Translations under genes and position numbers: made by a program
Part shown: in pieces, positions 17,547-26,654 of the stretch
Numbering within the stretch: the first letter of the stretch is position 1
Layout of the letters: each line of letters opens with the position of its first letter
The notes under the pieces: model-generated
The model's input: only the letters and a program-made list of their open reading frames with translations
Told to the model about the DNA's origin: nothing
Databases searched by the model: none
Source of the DNA: Planococcus soli
GTDB lineage: Bacteria; Bacillota; Bacilli; Bacillales_A; Planococcaceae
Assembly: GCF_016881065.1 (NCBI RefSeq)
Contig: NZ_WXYN01000051.1
Span: forward strand, 620,001 to 684,000
Length of the DNA: 64,000 nt
Direction: 5' to 3'

Positions 17547-18620
17547 ATGAAGCAATTGCGGGTCGAAGCTGATCATCCTTATTCAGTTCATATCGGTGCT
17601 GGTGCATTCGAATTGCTTGCCGATTCTTACCGCTCCTTGCTGGATAAAGCGGACCGCATAGTAGTCATTGCAGACGAGCGGGTAGCGGAACTTCACTTAC
17701 CGTATTTACTGGAATTTTTAGCAGACTGGGACATTCGTGTGTTGACTGTTCCTGCGGGGGAAAGTGCAAAATCAGTGGAAACTTATATGGCTTGCCACAG
17801 CTTTTTGCTATCTGAAAACTGTTCGCGAGATTCTTTATTGCTGGCTTTTGGCGGAGGCGCTACAGGAGATGTAGCAGGATTTGTCGCTTCGACTTTCATG
17901 CGTGGAATCCCATTTATTCAGCTCCCGACCACTATTTTAGCCCACGACAGTGCAGTCGGGGGCAAAACGGCGATCAATCATGAGCTGGGCAAGAATATGA
18001 TCGGCACTTTTTACCAGCCTAAAGCTGTTTTATATGATAGCAAGCTATTAGGTACATTGCCGCCTGGAGAAGTACGTTCCGGAATGGCTGAAGTGATTAA
18101 ACACGCCTTTATATCCAATGAAGAATGGCTCGAGGAACTGTTGGCCATCCGTGATTTCAACAAGATGACAGATGAGGATCTGAACCGCCATCTGGAAAAA
18201 GGCATTGCTGTAAAAGCGGCAATCGTTGAAGAAGATGAATTCGAAGGCGGTGTCCGCAAATACTTGAATTTCGGCCACACGTTAGCGCACGCACTGGAAG
18301 GCCATCTTGGCTATGGCAAAGTTACCCATGGAGAAGCGGTTGTGCTTGGTATGGCCTATGCACTGCTGTTATCGGACCATGACAAATTGGATAGATTTAT
18401 CCAGTGGTCCAGTGCCAATGGCTACCCGCTCTATTTGCTGCGGGAAATTCAATTTGCAGATTTATTGCCTTATATGAAAAAAGATAAAAAATCTTCAAGA
18501 GGTGCGCTGAATTTCGTTTTGCTTGAACGGACGGGCATGCCGTTTGTTGAACAAGTACAAGAGCAGCGTGCAAATGCAGCATATGAAAAATTAGTGTTAC
18601 AGATAGGAGACGTGATTTGA
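17547..18620 (+). CDS. aroB: 3-dehydroquinate synthase
   Basis: A 357-residue NAD- and metal-dependent enzyme making 3-dehydroquinate from DAHP. The NAD-binding block GGGATGDVAGFVAS (near 103-116) and the substrate/metal region HDSAVGGKTAINH (near 134-146) are present, as are FGHTLAHA and HGEAVVLGM. It begins two bases after aroC with AAGGAG as RBS. Its stop codon overlaps the aroH start by one base. Confidence 0.95.
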   Translation: MKQLRVEADHPYSVHIGAGAFELLADSYRSLLDKADRIVVIADERVAELHLPYLLEFLADWDIRVLTVPAGESAKSVETYMACHSFLLSENCSRDSLLLAFGGGATGDVAGFVASTFMRGIPFIQLPTTILAHDSAVGGKTAINHELGKNMIGTFYQPKAVLYDSKLLGTLPPGEVRSGMAEVIKHAFISNEEWLEELLAIRDFNKMTDEDLNRHLEKGIAVKAAIVEEDEFEGGVRKYLNFGHTLAHALEGHLGYGKVTHGEAVVLGMAYALLLSDHDKLDRFIQWSSANGYPLYLLREIQFADLLPYMKKDKKSSRGALNFVLLERTGMPFVEQVQEQRANAAYEKLVLQIGDVI

Positions 18621-19003
18621 TGATACGCGGAGTAAGAGGTGCAATTACAGTTTCTGCCGATCAGCCGGAAGAAGTTCTAAAGGAAACAACGCGGCTAGTG
18701 TTGGAAATGGCCAAAGAAAATAAAATTGAGCCAGACCAAGTCGCATCTGTCATAATCTCGACGACGACAGATATTTCATCAGCTTTTCCTGCAAAAGCCG
18801 TTCGGACCATTGAGGAGTGGACTTATGTTCCAGTAATGTGTACACATGAAATGGATGTGCCCGGCAGCATGCCGTTATGCATCCGTGTCATGATGCATGT
18901 CAATACCGAGCTTGGCCAGAAGGATATCCATCACGTTTACTTGAATGAAGCCACAAAACTGCGTCCGGACCTTACTGCTAAAAGCCAGGTGAGTTCGACG
19001 TGA
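18620..19003 (+). CDS. aroH: Chorismate mutase (AroH type)
   Basis: A 127-residue monofunctional chorismate mutase of the trimeric AroH fold, converting chorismate to prephenate. MIRGVRGAITV at the start and the CTHEMDVPGSMPLCIR segment (near 75-90) with its active-site Arg match the family. ATG 18620 overlaps the aroB stop; the adjacent in-frame TTG at 18617 would add one Met and cannot be excluded. AGGAGACG is the RBS. In B. subtilis the trp operon and hisC follow; here tyrA follows directly. Confidence 0.93.
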   Translation: MIRGVRGAITVSADQPEEVLKETTRLVLEMAKENKIEPDQVASVIISTTTDISSAFPAKAVRTIEEWTYVPVMCTHEMDVPGSMPLCIRVMMHVNTELGQKDIHHVYLNEATKLRPDLTAKSQVSST

Positions 19004-20088
19004 CAACACATATTTTAATAATCGGGTTGGGCTTGATTGGCGGCTCTTTAGCAAAAGCGCTTCAGCGCAATGATGATGTTCATGTGGCAGGCTATGATGC
19101 CGATCCATTAACTGCCAGGAAAGCTTTCAAGATGGGCATTATACATAGTTCCCCGCCATCGCTCGAACAGGCAGCATCTGAAGCGGATGTCATCGTTTTT
19201 GCCACACCGGTTGGGGCGACAATCAAATTGATGGAACAAAGTAAATATTGGAGCCTGAAAAAAGATGTCATCTTGACAGATACAGGCAGCACTAAATTGC
19301 AGATTATGGAAACGGCGAAAAATCTCAATCACTTGTTTATCGGAGGCCATCCAATGGCCGGTTCCCATAAAAGCGGAGTTGAGGCTGCAAAAGATGTCTT
19401 ATTTGAGAACGCCTTTTATATTTTAACGCCTGGCGACAGCACGGATGAAAAACGTCTTCAGTTTTTGAAGGATTTGTTGGCTGTCACAAAAGCGAAAATT
19501 GAAGTTCTGCCAGCGGAAGAGCATGACCATATGACGGCCATCGTCAGCCATTTTCCTCATCTGATTGCGGCTTCACTCGTCCACCAACTTGACCAGGAAG
19601 ATAAATTTCCTTTTGCTCGGCAATTGGCTGCAGGCGGTTTCCGCGATACGACACGCATTGCTTCGGCAAATCCGGAGATGTGGCGGGATATCACTACGCA
19701 GAACAATGCCATGATCGTCCAGCAACTCGGCAATTGGATGGAGCAGATGGATCAACTGAAGGATATGCTCGTGAAAAATGATCCAGAACCGATCCAGCAG
19801 TTCTTTTCGCACGCAAAAATGGTGCGCGACGAACTTCCCATTGCGGGACACGGCGCGATGTTTTCTGTTTTTGACCTGTATATTGATATACCGGATGTTC
19901 CAGGCAGCATTTCAGAACTGACGGGCTATTTGGCAGAAGAAGGGATCAGCATCGTCAACCTCCGGATCCTGGAAACGCGAGAAGATGTTTTTGGTATTCT
20001 CGTCATCAGTTTCCAAACAGCAGAAGACCGTGACCGTGCACAAAAATGCATCTCCGCACGGACAGTTTACGATTCGTATATTTCCTGA
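19000..20088 (+). CDS. tyrA: Prephenate dehydrogenase with ACT domain
   Basis: A 362-residue enzyme making 4-hydroxyphenylpyruvate for tyrosine. It has an N-terminal NAD-binding motif [12 protein letters not shown] (8-19), the [12 protein letters not shown] substrate block (near 113-124) and the SHFPHLIA helix. The last 75 residues are an ACT domain ([19 protein letters not shown]), expected to bind tyrosine for feedback control. It starts with GTG, overlapping the aroH stop by four bases, with AGGTGAG upstream. Confidence 0.93.
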   Translation: MTTHILIIGLGLIGGSLAKALQRNDDVHVAGYDADPLTARKAFKMGIIHSSPPSLEQAASEADVIVFATPVGATIKLMEQSKYWSLKKDVILTDTGSTKLQIMETAKNLNHLFIGGHPMAGSHKSGVEAAKDVLFENAFYILTPGDSTDEKRLQFLKDLLAVTKAKIEVLPAEEHDHMTAIVSHFPHLIAASLVHQLDQEDKFPFARQLAAGGFRDTTRIASANPEMWRDITTQNNAMIVQQLGNWMEQMDQLKDMLVKNDPEPIQQFFSHAKMVRDELPIAGHGAMFSVFDLYIDIPDVPGSISELTGYLAEEGISIVNLRILETREDVFGILVISFQTAEDRDRAQKCISARTVYDSYIS

Positions 20089-20104
20089 AAGGACGGATAA
20101 GCAC

Positions 20105-21388
20105 ATGGCATTATCGTTAACATACAATAAACCAAGCTTAAAAGGCAGCATTCAAGTGCCAGGGGACAAATCGATTTCCCATAGAGCCATTATGTTTGGA
20201 TCTATGGCAACAGGTAAGACCACTGTGGAAGGTTTCTTAATGGGCGATGATTGTCTAAGCACCATTGCCTGCTTTAAGAAATTGGGCGTAAAAATCGAGA
20301 TTTCAGATAAATTGGTGACCATTCAAAGCGAAGGCGAAGATTCCTGGAGTGAACCCTCAGAAGTGTTGGATACTGGCAATTCGGGGACAACGACACGCCT
20401 GATGCTTGGCTTACTCGCTGGAACAGGCTTTCATTCCGTATTGGCAGGCGATGAATCAATAGCCAAACGGCCAATGAAGCGCATCATCAATCCGCTTCGC
20501 GAAATGGGTGCGGATATTCGCGGGCGCATGGATGGACAATATACCCCTTTAGCAGTTCAGGGGACGGGGCTAAAAGCAATTGACTATACATTGCCGGTTG
20601 CCAGTGCCCAAGTGAAATCCGCGATTTTGTTGGCTGCGTTAAAAGCCGAAGGCAAAACGGTCATTCATGAGCCAATCGCTTCGCGCGACCATACGGAAAT
20701 CATGCTGGAACATTTTGGGGCAACGATTGCACGGGAAGATCATTTGATCAAGCTTGAAGGCGGCCAAAAATTGACTGCTGCACATGTCCAGGTGCCTGGA
20801 GATATTTCGTCTGCTGCGTTTATGATCGGTGCTGCTTTGATAACGGAAGACAGCAAAGTGACATTGAAAAATGTTGGCATCAATCCCACTCGGACAGGCA
20901 TTTTGGATGTGGTTGAACAAATGGGCGGTAGTATTGAAATAGAAGAGATCGACACGCAAGGAGAGCGATCGGCGGATTTGACTGTCACTTCGAGTGCTTT
21001 AAAAGGAATCGAAATCGGCGGAGACTTGATTCCAAGGCTGATCGATGAAATTCCTTTGATCGCTCTCATCGCGACACAAGCAAAAGGCACGACCGTGATT
21101 AAAGATGCTGAAGAGCTGCGGGTCAAGGAAACCGACCGCATTGCTGCAGTCGTCAAGGAATTGTCAAAAATGGGTGCAAACATCGAAGCGACAGAAGACG
21201 GCATGGTCATCCATGGCCCGACGCCTTTGACGGGGGCTGTAATGACTTCCTACGGCGATCACCGCCTTGGCATGATGGCGGCAATCGGCGCTTTGGCAGC
21301 CTCTGGGGAAATCGTGATTGACGATCCGGACTGCATCTCCATTTCTTATCCAAACTTCTTTGAACAACTGAATTTACTGACAAATTGA
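20105..21388 (+). CDS. aroA: 3-phosphoshikimate 1-carboxyvinyltransferase (EPSP synthase, class II)
   Basis: A 427-residue EPSP synthase. [10 protein letters not shown] near the N-terminus and [10 protein letters not shown] bind shikimate-3-phosphate and PEP. It carries the motif set described for class II enzymes: GDKS, SAQVK, RDHTE and NPTR. ATG 20105 with AAAGGACGG upstream gives the family N-terminus; the open frame extends back into tyrA but is not used. It closes the aro cluster at a terminator. B. subtilis names this gene aroE. Confidence 0.95.
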   Translation: MALSLTYNKPSLKGSIQVPGDKSISHRAIMFGSMATGKTTVEGFLMGDDCLSTIACFKKLGVKIEISDKLVTIQSEGEDSWSEPSEVLDTGNSGTTTRLMLGLLAGTGFHSVLAGDESIAKRPMKRIINPLREMGADIRGRMDGQYTPLAVQGTGLKAIDYTLPVASAQVKSAILLAALKAEGKTVIHEPIASRDHTEIMLEHFGATIAREDHLIKLEGGQKLTAAHVQVPGDISSAAFMIGAALITEDSKVTLKNVGINPTRTGILDVVEQMGGSIEIEEIDTQGERSADLTVTSSALKGIEIGGDLIPRLIDEIPLIALIATQAKGTTVIKDAEELRVKETDRIAAVVKELSKMGANIEATEDGMVIHGPTPLTGAVMTSYGDHRLGMMAAIGALAASGEIVIDDPDCISISYPNFFEQLNLLTN

Positions 21389-21411
21389 CTCTCCTGATGG
21401 AGAGTTTTTTT
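21388..21411 (+). terminator. Intrinsic terminator of the aro cluster
   Basis: Perfect 7-bp stem ACTCTCC/GGAGAGT with TGAT loop and a T run. Its first base is the last base of the aroA stop codon. Confidence 0.85.
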
Positions 21412-21474
21412 ATTATGATAATAAGAATCTTTCGTGTAGGATGAGAGTAAGAACGTGAAGGAAAAGGTGATAGG

Positions 21475-22728
21475 ATGGCTAACTTACAAGAGATACAAAA
21501 AGCGGTGGAACAAGGAGATCCGAATCTCCTGAACACCTTATTGGACAGCTATTTGCTGCAGGGAGAACCCGATGAGCAGTATGGGTTGTCGGAATGGCTG
21601 GCAGAAATCGGCTTTGTGGAAGAAGCGATCAAAGTGCTGGAGCATCTGCAATATATTTTTCCGGAAGAAGCGCAGCTCATTATCGACCGAGCCAATTTGC
21701 TGATTGATGCCGACCGGGAAGATGATGCTTTGAATGCCTTGATGGAAGTGCCTAAAGACGATGAGTTATACGCACAGGCGCTTGTCACGCTGGCGGACTT
21801 GTTCCAGCTGCAGGGCTTGCTTGAAGCCGCTGAGAACCGCTTGAACGAAGCGATCGAGCTGATGCCAGATGAGCCGCTGCTGCAGCAGGCAAAAGCGGAA
21901 TTGCTCTTGGATTCGGGCCGCTACCTGGAATCAGCGAAGATTTATCAGGAGCTTAAAGCTCAGCAAGTCGTCATCGAAGGCGTCAATATTTCAGAACGGC
22001 TTGCAGAGGTTTACAGTGCTGGAGCCGCGTACGAAGAAGCGTTGCCTTATTATGAGAAGGCCCTGGAAGATTCGGCTACGCCTGATGTCCTGTTTGGCGC
22101 AGCATTTGCCGCTTTTCAGACCCGACAATATGAAGGGGCCGTCCGCCGGTTGGATGAATTGATCCGGATCGATCCGGATTACTTTTCCGCCTATTTATTG
22201 AAGGCGCAAAGCCTGAACATGGCAGAAGATTATGAAGCTGCATATGGAGCGATTAGCGAAGGCATTGCCAGAGACGAGTTTGACAAGGAACTGTATCTGT
22301 TCGCCGGCAAACTGGCCATGAAACTTGGCAAGGCAGAGGAAGGCGTTGGCCACCTGCGCCAGGCAATCGCATTAGATCCGGAATACATGGAGGCAATCTA
22401 CACGCTGGTATCGTATTTCCATGCACAGGAGCAAGATGCAGAAGTGCTTGAGCTTGCGGATATGGTAATTGAAAGCGGCGATGATTGGGCTGGCCTTTAT
22501 CCGATGATCGCAGAAGCCTATGAACGCTCTGAAAACTACGAGCAAGCCACTGCTTATTATGAGAAAGCGCATCCTGCTTTTAAAGATGATTCCGCGTTCC
22601 TTAAAAAGTACGCCTTATTTTTAATCGAAGAAGGAAAAAGGGCAGCTGCCCTCGAAATTATAAAAGAGCTGCAGGCATTGGAACCGGAAAATCCAGAATG
22701 GTTCGACTGGCAGCAATCGTTTGAATGA
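21475..22728 (+). CDS. ypiA: TPR-repeat protein YpiA
   Basis: A 417-residue soluble protein built almost wholly of tetratricopeptide repeats; clear units include YEEALPYYEKALEDS (near 185) and YEQATAYYEKAHPAF (near 345). There is no catalytic domain or signal peptide, so a protein-binding scaffold is likely. It lies between aroA and ypiB as in B. subtilis. Its function is unknown. AAAAGGTGATAGG is the RBS, and the stop overlaps the RBS of ypiB. Confidence 0.85.
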   Translation: MANLQEIQKAVEQGDPNLLNTLLDSYLLQGEPDEQYGLSEWLAEIGFVEEAIKVLEHLQYIFPEEAQLIIDRANLLIDADREDDALNALMEVPKDDELYAQALVTLADLFQLQGLLEAAENRLNEAIELMPDEPLLQQAKAELLLDSGRYLESAKIYQELKAQQVVIEGVNISERLAEVYSAGAAYEEALPYYEKALEDSATPDVLFGAAFAAFQTRQYEGAVRRLDELIRIDPDYFSAYLLKAQSLNMAEDYEAAYGAISEGIARDEFDKELYLFAGKLAMKLGKAEEGVGHLRQAIALDPEYMEAIYTLVSYFHAQEQDAEVLELADMVIESGDDWAGLYPMIAEAYERSENYEQATAYYEKAHPAFKDDSAFLKKYALFLIEEGKRAAALEIIKELQALEPENPEWFDWQQSFE

Positions 22729-22742
22729 AAGGAGGAAATTTC

Positions 22743-23306
22743 ATGACCGCTTCAGTATCGATAGGTGAAAAAAAGCAATTCGTCCGTTGGTTTCTGCAAT
22801 CGTACAAGATGAAAAGACGTGAATGCATTTGGATTCTTAATTATATGTTGAGCAACGAAGACCTGCTTGAAAAAACCCATTTTGTTGAAGAAGCGCATTA
22901 TTGCCCGCGTGCCATGGTCATGTCCTCTACCGAATCGAAAGAAATACCGTTTCGATTTTACAAAGGGAATTTGATGACAGCAGATGCAGAAAAGTCGTTT
23001 CACGATTTGCGGCTGAATCCTGAAGATGATCTGTATGTTCAATTAAATTTCCCGAGCATTCCGCCGCCAGCCCTCTATTTATCAGTGTTGGAGGAAAACC
23101 CGTATATGCCAAAAAATGCATCAGTCAATGAGCAGGACCGTTTGATTGCCGAAAAAATCCTGGAAGAGAGCATGTCAACCTTTCAGGAAGAAACCATTTA
23201 CAAACAAATCGACGAAGCTTTGGATGCCAATGATCGTGAGCGATTTTTCGAGCTGTCCGCGATGCTTCAGGCATTTAAAACTTTTAAGAAAACGGAGAGT
23301 GAGTAA
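22743..23306 (+). CDS. ypiB: YpiB family protein with IDEAL domain (UPF0302)
   Basis: A 187-residue protein. The C-terminal segment reads IDEALDANDRERFFELSAML, a textbook IDEAL domain, a short motif involved in protein-protein contact in Firmicutes. The N-terminal part matches the UPF0302/YpiB layout. ATG 22743 behind AAAGGAGGAAA is the clear start; the upstream in-frame ATG at 22725 lies before this RBS. Genetically coupled to ypiA and ypiF, upstream of the qcr genes. Biochemical role unknown. Confidence 0.87.
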   Translation: MTASVSIGEKKQFVRWFLQSYKMKRRECIWILNYMLSNEDLLEKTHFVEEAHYCPRAMVMSSTESKEIPFRFYKGNLMTADAEKSFHDLRLNPEDDLYVQLNFPSIPPPALYLSVLEENPYMPKNASVNEQDRLIAEKILEESMSTFQEETIYKQIDEALDANDRERFFELSAMLQAFKTFKKTESE

Positions 23307-23311
23307 GTTCT

Positions 23312-23764
23312 ATGCATTTTATCGCTAAAGAAATAGATCAGTATTTAAACCAGCAGGACTATGTGGATACAGCAGTCGTTCCGCTGCTTCAACTGGATTT
23401 AAGCACCAATGGCATGAAGCCAAGCGCTGGAGCATCTGAATACTTGCAAACCTTAACTGCATTATTGGAAAAGCAATTCAAAGGGCGGATACTTTTGCTT
23501 CCGCCCGTTTCTTATGCCAAAATAGCAAATCGTCAGCGAATTGCGGATGAACTGTCGGAAGAACTTCAGCAGACAGGGTTCAAACACGTGTTTTATTTAA
23601 CAACTGATGCGGAGTGGCGGACTATTGAAAGCCTGAAAAATGTTTTGTGGCTGCCTGCAATTCCGATCGAAGATATGGACCAATCGTTTAAAAAATCGGT
23701 CATGGAAGACCAGTTGAGACAGGTATTGCCGCTATTTATGAAAGAATGGTCACATCATTCATGA
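23312..23764 (+). CDS. ypiF: YpiF family protein (DUF2487)
   Basis: A 150-residue soluble protein of unknown function, assigned to YpiF by position between ypiB and qcrA and by length. It has no signal peptide or membrane segment. It begins 5 bases after ypiB, so ypiA-ypiB-ypiF read as one unit. No terminator is visible behind it; instead an inverted repeat and a promoter for qcrA follow within 70 bases. Confidence 0.75.
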   Translation: MHFIAKEIDQYLNQQDYVDTAVVPLLQLDLSTNGMKPSAGASEYLQTLTALLEKQFKGRILLLPPVSYAKIANRQRIADELSEELQQTGFKHVFYLTTDAEWRTIESLKNVLWLPAIPIEDMDQSFKKSVMEDQLRQVLPLFMKEWSHHS

Positions 23765-23768
23765 AATG

Positions 23769-23785
23769 TTCACAAACTCTGTGAA
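23769..23785 (+). promoter_or_regulatory. 17-bp dyad upstream of the qcr promoter, possible operator
   Basis: Perfect inverted repeat TTCACA-AACTC-TGTGAA without a T tract, 17 bases upstream of the -35 box. The half-site TGTGA is shared with CRP/FNR-type sites but the arrangement is inverted (TCACA first), so no regulator is named. Confidence 0.35.
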
Positions 23786-23801
23786 TACGCTAATTGCGAT
23801 A

Positions 23802-23830
23802 TTGACCTAAAGATTTGATTGATATATCAT
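23802..23830 (+). promoter_or_regulatory. SigA-type promoter of qcrABC
   Basis: TTGACC, exactly 17 bases, TATCAT. Transcription would start near 23837, giving a leader of about 68 bases before qcrA. Confidence 0.6.
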
Positions 23831-23904
23831 TAGGTTGTCCTAGTAATTATATTTGAATGAGTATGTCCATTGGACTGACCTTGAATGTTAGAGGGGGGAA
23901 AAGG

Positions 23905-24408
23905 ATGAGTAATAATCGTGTATCACGACGTCAATTTTTAGGCTACACATTAACAGGTGTAGGCGGCTTTATGGCAGCAGGAATGTTGATGCCAATGGTT
24001 CGTTTTGCGGTAGACCCGATACTTCAGCAACATGAAGGCGGAGATTTCGTTTTAACTGATCAAGCTGTAGCTGATATCACTGAAGAACCAGTACGTGTCG
24101 ACTTTTCATTCGAACAAACGGATGCATGGTACGTATCTGAAGTGACGAATTCGGCTTGGGTGTATAAAGAAGGCGATAAGTTAATCGCGCTTTCACCTGT
24201 TTGCAAACATTTGGGATGTACAGTGAACTGGGCGGGAGATCCAGAACAACCGACACAATTCTTCTGTCCATGCCACGCTGGCCGTTATGAGAAAAACGGA
24301 CAGAACATTCCAGGAACACCACCGCTTGGGCCATTGGATGAGTACGAAGTGCAAGAACAAGATGGCTTTGTTGCAATCGGTGCAGTAAGAGACAACACAT
24401 TAGTTTAA
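23905..24408 (+). CDS. qcrA: Menaquinol:cytochrome c reductase, Rieske iron-sulfur subunit
   Basis: A 167-residue Rieske protein. The N-terminus has a twin-arginine motif SRRQFLGY followed by a hydrophobic anchor, so it is probably Tat-exported and stays membrane-bound. The [2Fe-2S] ligands are in CKHLGC and CPCHAG, with the disulfide cysteines in the same boxes. ATG 23905 with GAGGGGGGAAAAGG upstream is chosen over an in-frame ATG at 23857. First gene of qcrABC, the bc-type complex of aerobic respiration. Confidence 0.94.
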   Translation: MSNNRVSRRQFLGYTLTGVGGFMAAGMLMPMVRFAVDPILQQHEGGDFVLTDQAVADITEEPVRVDFSFEQTDAWYVSEVTNSAWVYKEGDKLIALSPVCKHLGCTVNWAGDPEQPTQFFCPCHAGRYEKNGQNIPGTPPLGPLDEYEVQEQDGFVAIGAVRDNTLV

Positions 24409-24429
24409 TAGTTAGGGGGTACGACACCA

Positions 24430-25104
24430 GTGCTAAACAAGTTATATGATTGGGTTGATGAGCGATTAGACATTACGCCTATCTGGCGTGATATTGCTGA
24501 CCATGAAGTACCTGAGCACGTAAACCCCGCACACCACTTTTCAGCATTTGTTTATTGTTTTGGGGGACTTACATTTTTCATTACAGTGATTCAGATCTTA
24601 TCCGGTATGTTCTTAACAATGTATTATGTACCAGATATTGAAAATGCTTGGCAGTCGGTTTATTATCTTCAAAACGAAGTCGCTTTTGGAGAGATTGTGC
24701 GTGGGATGCACCACTGGGGAGCTTCTCTTGTAGTTGTTATGATTTTCCTTCATACACTGCGGGTATTCTTTACAGGTTCTTATAAGAAACCTCGTGAGTT
24801 GAACTGGGTCGTTGGAGTACTATTATTCGGCGTTATCCTTGGCTTAAGTTTCACAGGCTACTTGCTTCCATGGGATATGAAAGCTCTATTTGCAACAAAA
24901 GTTGGTATTGAAATTGCAGCATCTGTACCTGTGATAGGGGAGACCATCAAAATTCTACTGGCTGGGGATTCAACAATTCTTGGTGCACAGACTTTGACTC
25001 GATTCTTCGCTATCCACGTCTTCTTCTTGCCTGCAGCTTTGCTTGGGTTGCTAGCTGCTCACTTTATCATGATCAGAAGACAAGGTATTTCAGGACCGCT
25101 ATAA
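24430..25104 (+). CDS. qcrB: Menaquinol:cytochrome c reductase, cytochrome b subunit
   Basis: A 224-residue cytochrome b6-type subunit with four membrane helices. The heme-ligating histidines are visible in RGMHHWGAS and FLHTLRVF, and in the C-terminal FFAIHVFFLP. The short form, split from subunit IV, is typical of Bacillales. GTG start, with GGGGG about 12 bases upstream. N-terminus YDWVDERLDITPIWRDIADH is near identical to known QcrB. Confidence 0.94.
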   Translation: MLNKLYDWVDERLDITPIWRDIADHEVPEHVNPAHHFSAFVYCFGGLTFFITVIQILSGMFLTMYYVPDIENAWQSVYYLQNEVAFGEIVRGMHHWGASLVVVMIFLHTLRVFFTGSYKKPRELNWVVGVLLFGVILGLSFTGYLLPWDMKALFATKVGIEIAASVPVIGETIKILLAGDSTILGAQTLTRFFAIHVFFLPAALLGLLAAHFIMIRRQGISGPL

Positions 25105-25142
25105 TTTAGTCCGCAACACGGATTTATTAAGGAGGGAACACT

Positions 25143-25925
25143 ATGCATCGCGGAAAAGGGATGAAATTTGTAGGGGATTCGCGTGTTCCAAGTATGGAAT
25201 TCCGTAAGCCGAATGTTCCTAAAGATTACTCCGAATACCCTGGTAAAACAGAAGCATTCTGGCCAAACTTCCTTTTGAAAGAATGGATGATTGGTGCAGT
25301 CTTCTTGATCGGGTATTTGCTTTTGACTGTCGCTCATCCGTCGCCTCTTGAAGGCCAGGCAGATCCGACTGATACAGCTTATATTCCTTTGCCAGACTGG
25401 TATTTCTTGTTCTTATACCAATTACTGAAATACGAATTTGCTTCCGGGCCATTTAACGTCGTGGGTGCCATTATCATGCCAGGTCTTGCTTTTGGAGCAC
25501 TTATGTTGGCTCCATTCCTAGACCGTGGACCGGAAAGACGTCCTTCGAAACGTCCATTGCCTACAGGATTCATGCTTCTCGCCATTGCTTCTATTATATT
25601 CCTTACATGGGAATCGGTAGCAAACCATGACTGGGAAGCTGCTGAAGCGCAAGGGGAAATCACAGAGGAAGTTGAAATTGATACAACTGATCCAGGATAC
25701 GAAATTTACTCTGGAGCAGCATGTATCAGTTGCCACGGTGATAATCTCGAAGGGGCAGTTGGACCGTCACTTATTGGTACCGGCCTGTCACCTGAAGAAA
25801 TCGCTGATATTGCTGTCAACGGCATCGAAGTTGATGGAGAGCAAACTATGCCACCATCATGGGACGGATCAGATGAAGATCTGCAAGTTCTAGCTGAATT
25901 TATTTCAGGACTTGAAGCTGAATAA
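25143..25925 (+). CDS. qcrC: Menaquinol:cytochrome c reductase, cytochrome b/c subunit
   Basis: A 260-residue fusion. Residues up to about 170 correspond to subunit IV of the b6 complex, with the Qo-site block PLPDWYFLF; the C-terminal 75 residues form a cytochrome c domain with CISCH (heme attachment) and a probable axial methionine in TMPPSW. The heme domain should face outside. This b/c fusion is characteristic of Bacillus-type bc complexes. AAGGAGGGAAC is a strong RBS. The operon ends at 25936. Confidence 0.95.
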   Translation: MHRGKGMKFVGDSRVPSMEFRKPNVPKDYSEYPGKTEAFWPNFLLKEWMIGAVFLIGYLLLTVAHPSPLEGQADPTDTAYIPLPDWYFLFLYQLLKYEFASGPFNVVGAIIMPGLAFGALMLAPFLDRGPERRPSKRPLPTGFMLLAIASIIFLTWESVANHDWEAAEAQGEITEEVEIDTTDPGYEIYSGAACISCHGDNLEGAVGPSLIGTGLSPEEIADIAVNGIEVDGEQTMPPSWDGSDEDLQVLAEFISGLEAE

Positions 25926-25935
25926 TAAAAGGTAG

Positions 25936-25964
25936 AAAAGAGCCGGGAAACCGGCTCTTTTTTT
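25936..25964 (+). terminator. Intrinsic terminator of qcrABC
   Basis: 11-bp stem AAAAGAGCCGG/CCGGCTCTTTT with a stable GAAA tetraloop and T run. Confidence 0.9.
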
Positions 25965-25987
25965 CTACACCTGAAAGGAAGAAAACG

Positions 25988-26599
25988 ATGCAATCCTTCG
26001 CGATTAAAATTTCCGCCTGGCTGATGTATCGGCCATTTTTAATCCTATTGTTTTTTGTCAACTTAGGCGGGACAATTTATGGATACATATGGTATGGATG
26101 GCAGTTGGCAATAACGGAGCCGATCTTCTTAATCTTTGTCCCCGACAGCCCGACAGCAAGCCTTTTTTTCACGGTAGTCTTAGGATTATGGATTTTTGGT
26201 AAACAGAACCGCCTGTTTGAAGCCTTGGCATTTGTGACGCTGATCAAATATGGCTTATGGGCAGTTGTCATGAATTTGCTGACGCTTTGGGAAACGGGTT
26301 CAATAGGCTTAATAGGCTGGATGCTGATTGGATCTCATTTTGCTATGGCGCTTCAGGCAGTTCTCTATATTGAACATTATCGTTTTGGCTGGCTGGCTGT
26401 TGCCTTGACCGCCGTGTGGACTTTGCACAATGATGTAATCGATTATGTCTACGGACAGATGCCGATCTACAGTACATTGAGTGAATACAGCAGCCATATC
26501 GGCTACTTTACATTTTGGTTGTCGATTGCTTGTGTCAGTTTCGCCTTTTTTGTTGCTCATCTGAACCGATCGCAATCCGTTTTAGTTGACCATAGTTGA
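25988..26599 (+). CDS. ypjA: Integral membrane protein YpjA (DUF1405)
   Basis: A 203-residue protein with about six hydrophobic segments and almost no soluble part. The location right after qcrC and the length match B. subtilis YpjA, a DUF1405 protein of unknown function. AAAGGAAGAAAACG is the RBS. It is separated from the next gene by 55 bases with no terminator. No catalytic residues can be proposed. Confidence 0.78.
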   Translation: MQSFAIKISAWLMYRPFLILLFFVNLGGTIYGYIWYGWQLAITEPIFLIFVPDSPTASLFFTVVLGLWIFGKQNRLFEALAFVTLIKYGLWAVVMNLLTLWETGSIGLIGWMLIGSHFAMALQAVLYIEHYRFGWLAVALTAVWTLHNDVIDYVYGQMPIYSTLSEYSSHIGYFTFWLSIACVSFAFFVAHLNRSQSVLVDHS

Positions 26600-26654
26600 C
26601 TAAGCCAAGTAAAATAAAGCTATAAAGCAAAAAGAAAGAGGTGTTGATTTACAC

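Noticed and set aside
19985-20104. Longer AroA beginning inside tyrA
   Set aside because: The open frame is accidental; family N-terminus and RBS fit ATG 20105.
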